Origin: Terriglobia bacterium
GTDB taxonomy: Bacteria; Acidobacteriota; Terriglobia; Bryobacterales; Bryobacteraceae
DNA: 40,967 bases
Assembly: GCA_025350105.1 (NCBI GenBank)
Contig: JANXYJ010000050.1
Location: 1-40,967 of the forward strand
Direction: 5' to 3'
How positions within the stretch are numbered: the first letter of the stretch is position 1; every line of letters starts with the position of its first letter. The position numbers and the translations under genes are program-made. The notes beneath the pieces were generated by a model. That model was given only the letters and a program-made list of their open reading frames with translations, had not been told where the DNA came from and searched no databases. Shown here piece by piece: positions 1 to 6,972 of the stretch.

Positions 1-79
1 CGGCGATGGTTCTTATTCATCTTTCGAATCAAAACCCGGACGGCCGCGGGGCTTCGCCCCTGGCCGAAGAGCTACAGAG

Positions 80-148
80 TAGTTGTCGTTGATCGGGAGA
101 AATAGTTGTCGTCAACCCAAAGATATAGTTGACGCCGGTCAGGCGTCT
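80..148. repeat. Three 23-bp direct repeats, possible IS end
   Basis: The motif TAGTTGTCGT starts at 80 and 103, and a variant TAGTTGACGC starts at 126, so the period is exactly 23 bp. Evenly spaced copies of a transposase-binding site are typical of the ends of IS21-type elements, but no matching transposase gene is in the window. A GC-rich hairpin (GGGGC-TTC-GCCCC) lies just upstream at about 48-60. The element assignment is inference; the repeat itself is seen directly. Confidence 0.5.
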
Positions 149-519
149 CGCAGCCCAACTCACGGTGACACTAGTGGATTTGTTCGAGATGCGAGACCGG
201 CCTGATCATGTAAATATTCGTTTTCATCCGTATCCCCCCAGTCATTTTTCTGTTGGTGGACATCTCCTGTTGGATCGAGTCCCATGGATTGGACGAGTCA
301 TGAAGCGTCTGAGTCGGTAACGACCGGGAACAGAGAAACCCGACTGCGCCGTTACCACACAAGGAATATTTGAAAGATAAAATTCGGCGGAAGTCGGTTC
401 GTAGAATGCGCGAATTCGACCGCGTACATATCGGCATTCGCGTGCTGGATGTCGATCGGGTTCCCCACCAATGGTGTCCGCGTCAGTCCTGCCATGCTTG
501 AAGCGCCGAAGGCGAATCA
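149..519. other. Non-coding or unassigned stretch
   Basis: Nothing here reads as a recognisable gene. A 47-codon open frame on the minus strand (352-495) follows the hydrolase gene but has no ribosome binding site and no family I recognise. Other open frames lack coding character. Confidence 0.3.
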
Positions 520-1338
520 CTACAGGGCATCGCGTGTGACCGGCGACGGTAAGGCTCTCGCGTGGAGAAAACGGTCGATTGCGTCATTGATTTCCCCCGG
601 AGCCTCCAGCATGGAGAATTGCGTGCGCGAGGAAAGCCGTTCCGTCGAGAACCAGGAATGATCCCGGGCCAGTTGCTGCTGAGTGACGACGTAGTTCTCA
701 TCTGGAGCCTGGGAATACAAATGGAGAACCGGAATTCCCAGATCTCTTAGAACCTCAAACGGGATTTGATTACGAGCAAAAGCACCGGCCACTTCTCTCC
801 CGGCGCGGGACCAAGCTGCGAATCCGGCCGAGGCCCCGAGTTCGAGCAGTCTCTCAATTTTCGAATTCTGCGCGTTGTTGCGCCAGCGCGCGTGCATCGT
901 ATCCACCACTTGTTGCCAGCGTTGCGGGTCCTGCATCCCTTCCAACGCGCCGCGCAACTGCGGCGGCAGCCCGAGCATGAACCATTCGAGCGACACGATT
1001 CCAGCGACACGGCTCCCAAACCGCCTGGCCAACTCAATGGCAACCCATCCGGAATGCGCCGAAGCCACGGGTACAAAGGAATCCACGCCGGATGACTCTA
1101 TCACCGCGAAGGCATCTTCGGTGATCTCCCGCAATCCGAAATCGCCCGCGGGTAATTCCGATTCGCCATGGCCTCGCCAATCCAGCGCAAGAACGCGCTG
1201 GTGTTCTGCCGAGAGCGCCATCAAGTCTTTGAACACCCAACGCGGTGCGAGCCAACCCGGAAGAAAAAGAAGCGCGGGATTCCCTTGTCCGCAATCCTCA
1301 AAGGCAATCTTCACGCCGCTGCGATGTGTCACTGGCAT
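520..1338 (-). CDS. Alpha/beta-hydrolase-fold protein resembling HOD/QDO 2,4-dioxygenases
   Basis: A 272-residue cytoplasmic alpha/beta-hydrolase-fold protein. The oxyanion segment LPGW (about 27-30), the WRGHGES motif (about 54-60), the elbow-region sequence VASAHSGWV and the blocks DPQRW, WSRAGR, LYSQ and HSWFS follow, in the same order, the cofactor-independent 1H-3-hydroxy-4-oxoquinaldine 2,4-dioxygenase family as I remember it. Those enzymes open quinolone rings to give anthranilate derivatives, which would suit the anthranilate-type genes further on. However, the aligned nucleophile serine is alanine, the acid is glutamate and the general-base histidine is glutamine, so ordinary hydrolase or dioxygenase chemistry is doubtful. 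The ATG has GAGGAGG about 11 nt upstream. It could also be a generic hydrolase relative of unknown function. The gene is sure; the function is not. Confidence 0.75.
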   Translation of the reverse strand: MPVTHRSGVKIAFEDCGQGNPALLFLPGWLAPRWVFKDLMALSAEHQRVLALDWRGHGESELPAGDFGLREITEDAFAVIESSGVDSFVPVASAHSGWVAIELARRFGSRVAGIVSLEWFMLGLPPQLRGALEGMQDPQRWQQVVDTMHARWRNNAQNSKIERLLELGASAGFAAWSRAGREVAGAFARNQIPFEVLRDLGIPVLHLYSQAPDENYVVTQQQLARDHSWFSTERLSSRTQFSMLEAPGEINDAIDRFLHARALPSPVTRDAL

Positions 1339-1569
1339 CGGCTACTTGGCCTCCTCATCCGGTATTTCCAATTTTCCTCCGTGCCCCGCACGGCCTTTGA
1401 CATTTCATTGAGCACCAGGATACAACTGGCGGACTCACTCCTTCAACTCAGAAAGAGTCCTATGGCGCTGCCACGTGAGAGTGTCCTGATAGTGCCAAGT
1501 AGAAAAGTCCTCTTGACGGGTAAGGCTGGGGAGATGTAAAGCACAGGAGTACTCCCGATGAGCCAGCGG
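1339..1569. other. Intergenic stretch with IS-end-like repeats
   Basis: No gene is seen. The short motif GTCCT, followed 7-9 nt later by TGCCA, occurs at about 1457 and 1483, with a further GTCCT at 1507. This spacing of about 25 bp resembles internal repeats at an IS end. It lies exactly where the neighbouring DUF849 reading frame loses similarity to its family, so an insertion breakpoint is plausible. Confidence 0.25.
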
Positions 1570-1659
1570 AGAGATCGGTAGATGGGGCGACATGGAGGGC
1601 GTGTGGATTGACCCCGTGATGGCGCATGTGATGAAGGCCCTAGATTTCTTCCGCATCAC
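1570..1659 (-). pseudogene. N-terminal stump of a BKACE (DUF849) enzyme
   Basis: The first 30 codons from the ATG at 1659 read as the highly typical BKACE/DUF849 N-terminus: a basic start, then ITCAITGSIHTPSMSP and HLPISP. In this family, which cleaves beta-keto acids with acetyl-CoA (for example 3-keto-5-aminohexanoate cleavage enzyme), that segment leads into the first strands of a TIM barrel of about 280-300 residues. Here similarity stops after residue 30, and the frame runs on through unrelated sequence to about 1435. The remnant was probably cut by an insertion or deletion. It is too short to be functional. Confidence 0.6.
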
Positions 1660-1765
1660 TTCTGCTCAGAAACGTTATTGCAAACATGGGAAACGTTCCG
1701 CCTGTGCCGTTTCCACAACAATAGAAACGAGGCAACTAAGGAAGGGCCGCATGCTGCTGCGCTGA

Positions 1766-3104
1766 CTACGCTCCGGTAACCGCCGGACCCGCCCGCTTCA
1801 AGATCGTTTTAGGATCGATCTTCTTGTCCATGATGATAACGAACCAAGGCTGCATCATTTCTTCCCAATTTTGATTTCCGTAGTAGATCGTGCGATTCGG
1901 ATCGGGATTGTATTTGTTATTCGGCGAATTGTCGTAGTGGGCGCCCTATCAACTTTGTTCCCTTTGGAATCTTGAGGGGTTTGGCCAGTTCGTAGCCAAG
2001 CTGCCAGTTGAAGCCGTAGTGAGATACGCTGAGTATGGTTTGTTTGCTGCCGTCCGGGAAAATCAAGTCATAACTCATATCTTTTCCTCTCAGGTGCATG
2101 TGGGGCTGCATCCAAACCAATTCGCATTCCTCCGTAAACGTAGCTTCGGCCGTGGGGCTTTCCCAATTCGGCTGGTTGGGCGGAATTGCAAACGACTCGG
2201 CGTCAGATGGTGACGAAATCGCGAAGGTCATGTAACGGAGTGCCGGCTCTTTTTTTGTGATTGTGAAACCAAGTTTGCTATGATCGATCGCCGCAGTGCC
2301 GTTTGGCGTGTAATGCATGCTGAACACAATATCCGTTCCGGCAGGGACTAATTTACCCGCACCGTAGATACGGTAATCAAACGCCGAAATCCCCGGCACG
2401 TAGCTGGCTTCGATGGTTATGGTGCCTACTCTTTGTTGACCACTGCCCGCAGTTTGTGCCCGTTCTCCCTTCTTCTTTGGGTATGCGCTTCCGCTTTCGT
2501 CCCGCGGAATCATCGCCCATTCGGGCTTAAAGTACTGAACATCCGGCGTATGCGGGCGGAATAGAACGCCAATATGATGGATCAGCTCCGGGTGATCCGG
2601 CAAGATCTCCATGGAAGTTATCCAGGTATCTTCTTTAAAAGGACTGGGGATCGTGATATCGGTCCATTCCAGGAGTCCCTTGGCGGGCACTTTGAATTCC
2701 GGCATGTCAACAATCAGGTCGGGCTTAATCTGCCATCCCTTATCGGGCCAAGCAACGGGAGAAGGCGCGTCCTTCGCATCCCCCTCTGGAGCGCCACTAT
2801 CCGCCCACTTCGAGATCACGTCGATGTCCTCTGCGGACAAGGTCCGGTCATTTCTGAAATGTCCGACCCCCGGATCAGCAAACCATGGCGGCATCTTGCG
2901 CGAAGCGACGGCGGTCTTCATCGCCTTGGCCCAAGGCCGCGTCGATTTGTAGTCCAAGAAGGACATCGGCGCGATCTGATTCGGCCGATGGCAAGATTGG
3001 CAGTTTTTCTGGAGAATGGGCAGCACATCCCTGTTGAAGGTGAAACTTTGTGCAGTTGCAACCGTAGTCAATGTAAATGCGAGCAGAATAGCAAACCGAT
3101 TCAT
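1766..3104 (-). pseudogene. Secreted cytochrome c / Cu-monooxygenase-like protein, frameshifted
   Basis: The ATG at 3104 follows GGAG with good spacing and begins a signal peptide (MNRFAILLAFTLTTVATAQS). A haem c motif CQSCH at residues 35-39 sits in a cytochrome domain. The C-terminal half, with MQPHMHLRG at about 332, resembles the copper type II ascorbate-dependent monooxygenase fold, an architecture common in secreted acidobacterial proteins. After IPKGTKLIG the frame breaks in a run of three C (plus strand 1944-1946) and stops early. Removing one base restores AHYDNSPNNKYNPDP and a natural end near 1766, giving about 445 residues. The break is a real inactivating mutation or an assembly indel. 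The protein would act outside the cytoplasmic membrane; its substrate is unknown. Confidence 0.75.
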
Positions 3105-3313
3105 AGCTGCATCTCCGGTCGAATTATATCGAGGGCGGAGGTGGGACACAACGCCGTGGGTGGTGTCCTACTTTTAGGACACTACCACGCCGTGTGAGCA
3201 CGCATGGGCTCCGGCGACAGAAAGAGTCCCGGTCTCTTTCAGAAGCAAAACTCTCGCCTGGGTTTGTTTCGTTGGTTTGCATATTCGTTCGCTTCGGGAG
3301 ATCAGCGGCCCAA

Positions 3314-4465
3314 TCAAAAGTTTTTTGCAGCGATGAGTTCGCGATTCGCCCGCAGGACTTCAAGGGCATGGTTAACATCCCCGAGCGTGTTGTAGACGTG
3401 CAGGCCAAAGCGTATGCCGTCACGCCGCGCAGAGGCCACCACGCCCGCGGCCGCGAGCTTGGCCAGAAGAGTGGGAGCGTCCACCGAGCGCACCACAACC
3501 AGCGGGCCAACGCTGCTGGACGGCGTCTTTACATCAAAGTCAAGTTCATGAGCACCTCTCAGGAATGCTTGCGTGAGCGTTCCGATCTGCTCCGCCGCAT
3601 TTTGCAACCCAATCTCTTGGAGCAAACTCAGAGCGCGCCGGGCCATGTAGATATTGGGTATAGAGGGTGATCCACCTTCGAAGCGCCGGGCGTCGGGAGC
3701 CGGATCAAGACGCTTCGTCGAGAATGCAAATGGTTCGCACTGCGCCATCCAACTGGTAATAGTTGGTGTAAGTGAAGGAATGAGCTCTTGCCGGACGTAC
3801 AGAAACGCAACTCCAGGCGGTCCCAGCAAGTATTTCAGGGTTCCGGTTACGTAGAAATCGATGCCCAATGCTTTGACATCCACCGGGCGTGTACCGCAAT
3901 CCTGGAAGTCGTCGAGGAACACCAGTGCACCCTGACGGTGTGCCGCTGTTGTGATCCGCGCGACATCCGAGCGAAATCCATTCAGAAAAGAGACTCGTGT
4001 GAGAGGGACCACCAGTGTCTGTTCATCCACGGTGGATTCATATTGTTCCGAGGTAATTGCCTCGCCGATGCCATCCAGAAACTGGATGTGGGCGCCACGC
4101 GGCTGTTGTGCCAGCCAGATCTGCGCCATGGTGGGGAACTCATATTCGCCCATGACAACGGTGGGGCGCTTCTCAAAGTGAAGCGCGCTGGCGATGGCGT
4201 TGATTCCGGCTGACGCGCTGGTGACGATGGCAACTTCCTGCGGGCTGGCGTGGATGAATTTTGCGAACTCTGCACGTAGATCTTCGTACGCAGCCATCCA
4301 TTCCATCCACGGTTCCGAGGATGTGCGCCAAACGCGAAGGAATTCTTGCGCCCCTTCCTCAACACTCGAACAAAGCGCACCCTGCGAGTTGCTGTATAAG
4401 TACGTTTTTTTGGCCAAAATCGGGAATCGCGATCGAAGGTCGGCTAGCTTGGAATCGCTCAGCAT
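3314..4465 (-). CDS. Class-V PLP-dependent enzyme, possible kynureninase
   Basis: A fold-type I PLP enzyme of about 383 residues. The aldimine lysine is expected at K211 in TGTLKYLLGPPG. LDDFQ (D185, Q188) should contact the PLP ring, and EGGSPSIPN near residue 290 is a typical C-terminal block of the class-V aminotransferase/NifS/isopenicillin-epimerase group. Family membership alone does not fix the reaction. Position does help: its ATG at 4465 lies 4 nt after the stop of the Trp-dioxygenase-like gene, so translation is probably coupled, and kynureninase (kynurenine to anthranilate plus alanine) is the natural partner. An alternative TTG start at 4483 would overlap that gene. It could instead be a cysteine desulfurase-like or epimerase-like enzyme. 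Confidence 0.8.
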   Translation of the reverse strand: MLSDSKLADLRSRFPILAKKTYLYSNSQGALCSSVEEGAQEFLRVWRTSSEPWMEWMAAYEDLRAEFAKFIHASPQEVAIVTSASAGINAIASALHFEKRPTVVMGEYEFPTMAQIWLAQQPRGAHIQFLDGIGEAITSEQYESTVDEQTLVVPLTRVSFLNGFRSDVARITTAAHRQGALVFLDDFQDCGTRPVDVKALGIDFYVTGTLKYLLGPPGVAFLYVRQELIPSLTPTITSWMAQCEPFAFSTKRLDPAPDARRFEGGSPSIPNIYMARRALSLLQEIGLQNAAEQIGTLTQAFLRGAHELDFDVKTPSSSVGPLVVVRSVDAPTLLAKLAAAGVVASARRDGIRFGLHVYNTLGDVNHALEVLRANRELIAAKNF

Positions 4466-4469
4466 AAGG

Positions 4470-5207
4470 TCAGTGCCCGCCAATGGAATCGCGAACCACC
4501 CCGTACTGCGATCCCCAGCGGTCGGTCATCTTGTTGCGGATGTCCCACAACTCGTGGAAAAACTGCACGCGCAGCCCGTCTTCGAGCAATTCCACCGACC
4601 GCCCCTTCAGGGATTTCGCGCCCAGACCAATCGTGCGGTGAATGAGTTGCAGATGATGATAGCGGAACTTCTGGAGCAATTCGTCGAACTCCGCAAAGGC
4701 TTCGGCCACCACGTAGGCATCGCCGTGATCGTAGCCCTCGTCGTAGATGGATTCAACCGTTAAGCCGTGCTTTTCCAAATAGAAAGTACGAAATGACTCC
4801 CACAACGGCTGGTGCATTTTAAGCAGCACACGGAACCCCGGCGATTCCTGGCCGCTGCCGTGGCCCAACTGAAGGCGAATCTCCTGGTATTCCTTGGGCG
4901 ACATGGTTTCGAGTAGGGCAAGCTGATCGATCATGAGCCGTAGCGTGACATGCACGCGGCGAAACAACGTTAGCACGCGGTTGGTATTTTCCTGGTGCAC
5001 ATACTCATCGATGTCCAGGAGCGTGTAACCGATCAGCTTCATCCACAGTTCTTCGATCTGATGGACAATTTGAAACTGCAGTTCGTCCGGATTGCAGAAT
5101 TCGGCGAAATCCTTCTGGCACGAAAGCAGGGCCCTGGTATTCAGGTAGAGTTCGTAGTCGAATTGGCCGGAGCCATTCATCATTTGATAAAAATGGTTTC
5201 TGTCCAT
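4470..5207 (-). CDS. Tryptophan 2,3-dioxygenase-family haem protein, short form
   Basis: 245 residues from the ATG at 5207, which has GGAGG 8 nt upstream. HQIEELWMKL (near residue 53) matches the first active-site helix of tryptophan 2,3-dioxygenase. The block EYQEIRLQLGHGSG aligns with the substrate tyrosine/arginine region, and YHHLQLIHRTIG carries the expected proximal haem histidine. The family oxidises L-tryptophan, or related indoles, to N-formylkynurenine in the cytoplasm. This protein is shorter than the usual 270-280 residues, and the C-terminal substrate loop GTGGSSG of classical enzymes is replaced by GAKSLKGRS, so a modified substrate range is possible. It is the first gene of a two-gene minus-strand unit with the PLP enzyme. 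Confidence 0.82.
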   Translation of the reverse strand: MDRNHFYQMMNGSGQFDYELYLNTRALLSCQKDFAEFCNPDELQFQIVHQIEELWMKLIGYTLLDIDEYVHQENTNRVLTLFRRVHVTLRLMIDQLALLETMSPKEYQEIRLQLGHGSGQESPGFRVLLKMHQPLWESFRTFYLEKHGLTVESIYDEGYDHGDAYVVAEAFAEFDELLQKFRYHHLQLIHRTIGLGAKSLKGRSVELLEDGLRVQFFHELWDIRNKMTDRWGSQYGVVRDSIGGH

Positions 5208-5249
5208 TTTGCGAACCTCCGTGTCCAGGCGCTTCGAGCTTAGCAAATG

Positions 5250-5274
5250 GAGAAGCTTGAACGTGAGAAGCTTG
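5250..5274. repeat. 10-bp direct repeat in the leader of the Trp-dioxygenase-like gene
   Basis: GAGAAGCTTG occurs at 5250-5259 and again at 5265-5274, 15 bp apart. It lies between a weak promoter candidate and the ribosome binding site on the minus strand. It might be a regulator site, but chance cannot be excluded. Confidence 0.3.
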
Positions 5275-5297
5275 TCCGTTGCAAGTTGGGTGCTTCC

Positions 5298-5325
5298 AGC
5301 ATATTCTGGTAAGCGCTCTGCGCAA
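5298..5325 (-). promoter_or_regulatory. Weak promoter candidate for the minus-strand Trp unit
   Basis: On the minus strand TTGCGC (5325-5320) and TATGCT (5303-5298) are 16 bp apart in the divergent gap between the Trp-dioxygenase-like gene and the MBL gene. Each hexamer matches the sigma70 consensus only in part. Confidence 0.3.
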
Positions 5326-5357
5326 TTCGCTTCGTAGGTCCATGAATCGGGAGGTGT

Positions 5358-6129
5358 ATGAAACGCAAACTGATTTGGCTTGGCCTCATGGTATTGCTCG
5401 TGGTGCTTGCCGCCGCAGCGGTCATTGGCAGTGCATTGCTGGGACGTAAGCCGGTTGTCGACGGACAGGTTGTACAGGGAATGCGTATCGTGGCAGACGG
5501 ATTCAGCAGCATGGCATTGATTCCGGCGGGCGAGAAAGAAGTGGTATTGATTGACGCGGGCAATGACAAAGCGGGCCAGGCGATTCTCGCCGAGCTCACT
5601 CGAAGAGGGTTGACCCCTCAATCCGTCATCGCGGTTTTTCTCACTCACGGTCATGGAGACCACCGCGGCGCGATTCCATTGTTTCCTCGAGCCCAGGTTT
5701 TGGCCCTGGCAGCGGAAGTGCCTGTGATTGAGGGCAAGGAAACCGGTGGCGGCCCGTTGAACCGGTTGTTAGGCGCCAGCCCCAGCGGTGTTAAAGTGAC
5801 GCGTTTCGTTGAACGACGGCGAAACCGTTGAGGCGGGCGACCGAAAGGTGCGCGTATTTGCCGTGCCAGGCCACACTCCAGGCAGCGCGGCTTATCTAGT
5901 CGACGGTGTGCTCTTTCTCGGAGATGCCGCCGATTCCTCAACCGAAGGAGCCCTCATGAAATCGGCTTGGATTTTCAGTAATAGCCAGAGTGAAGATGTG
6001 GCTTCTCTCAAGAAACTGAGTCAGCGCTTTGCCCAGGAGAATGTCGAGGTAAAGGCGATTGTTTTCGCACATTCCGGACCGTTAGAAGACGGCCTTGCGC
6101 GGTTAAAGGAATTCGCCGGAAAAGAATAG
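5358..6129 (+). pseudogene. Membrane-anchored MBL-fold hydrolase, frameshifted
   Basis: The start at 5358 follows GGGAGG closely. Residues 1-30 form a signal peptide or N-terminal anchor. The zinc motif HGHGDH (about 96-101) and, after the break, GHTPGSAAYLVDG and GDAADSS are the expected metallo-beta-lactamase-fold ligand blocks. The first frame ends at 5831 with nonsense residues after VTRF. The second frame takes over at about 5809 with LNDGETVEAGD and runs to 6129. Removing one base near 5811 joins them into a protein of about 256 residues. Substrate is unknown; GloB/RNase Z-like secreted hydrolases look alike. This is either a true mutation or an assembly indel. Confidence 0.78.
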
Positions 6130-6232
6130 GCGAATGGCCGACTGTCCATTTTGGCATTGCCTTGATGGTTTCGGCATGGTAAGTAATACACTGAGGCTGT
6201 GAGCTTCGGTTTGCAGACGAGGGCTCCTAACT

Positions 6233-6694
6233 ATGAAACGTCTTCCGTTTGCGTTGATACTATTGGCCGCTGTGCTGGTGCCGTTAATGGGGCAGGCAAG
6301 GGATCCGTTTGTGGGCACATGGCTGCTTTCGCGCGGCAAATCGGAATTCGAACCGCCGCAGAACTTCTTCAAGCGGACCATCATCGTGGAAGCTACCGGC
6401 ACCGGCTACAAATGCATCACGCGTACCGTGAGTGATCGCCAGCAGACTATCGAGAGCACGTTCACGGCGGCGACCGACGGTAAGGACGCGCCGATTGATA
6501 ACTCCCCGCTGGATACGATGTCGTTGAAGCGTGTGGATGCCACTACGCTTGAGGCCACCGCAAAAATCAAGAACCGGGTGATCGAAACCTCAACGTGGAA
6601 AGTTTCCGCCGACGGCAAGTTACTCACCATCGCGACGAAGGGCAGCTTGAACGACGAGGATTACACCAGCACTCAGGTACTAAACCGCCAATAG
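6233..6694 (+). CDS. Secreted hypothetical protein
   Basis: 153 residues with a clear signal peptide (MKRLPFALILLAAVLVPLMGQA), so it is exported. The mature part starts DPFVGTWLLSRGKSEF and is rich in beta-strand pattern with Thr/Lys-rich segments (TIIVEATGTGY, STFTAATDGK, STWKVSADGKLLTI), as in small lipocalin-like or 'WxL'-type beta-barrel proteins. No catalytic motif is visible. It is first in a plus-strand series of exported proteins (6.2-10 kb), with the next gene 26 nt on. The function is unknown. Confidence 0.7.
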   Translation: MKRLPFALILLAAVLVPLMGQARDPFVGTWLLSRGKSEFEPPQNFFKRTIIVEATGTGYKCITRTVSDRQQTIESTFTAATDGKDAPIDNSPLDTMSLKRVDATTLEATAKIKNRVIETSTWKVSADGKLLTIATKGSLNDEDYTSTQVLNRQ

Positions 6695-6720
6695 TTTTCT
6701 CTTTTTGTAGGAGGAACGCC

Positions 6721-6972
6721 ATGCCTGATAACCTCTGCGTCGCGGCACTGCTTTTGGGGTCGCTGTGCGTTCCCGCGCATGCACAACGGCAAGGTTGCTG
6801 CGGCCAGAAATTTCCCGCTGCGGAATTTCAAGTTTCCAGCATTGCAAGCGCGATGGGGTTCTACCACGACATGCTGGGATTGGATTACGCAGACGGCTTG
6901 ACCGGCAAACTCAATCCACCCAGCCATTGTAATGTAAAAATTGACATCAAGGGTGCGTGCAATGATCAGTGA
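6721..6972 (+). CDS. Secreted half-length VOC-superfamily protein
   Basis: 83 residues; the ATG at 6721 is preceded by TAGGAGGA at good distance. A signal peptide ends near AHA (residue 21). FQVSSIASAMGFYHDMLGL reads as the first beta-alpha unit of a glyoxalase/bleomycin-resistance (VOC) domain. The usual domain needs about 120 residues with a second beta-alpha-beta-beta-beta module, which is missing. The stop overlaps the start of the next gene by 11 nt, so the truncated length has become part of the operon. It is either a decayed remnant or a small protein that must dimerise or has lost activity. Confidence 0.6.
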   Translation: MPDNLCVAALLLGSLCVPAHAQRQGCCGQKFPAAEFQVSSIASAMGFYHDMLGLDYADGLTGKLNPPSHCNVKIDIKGACNDQ

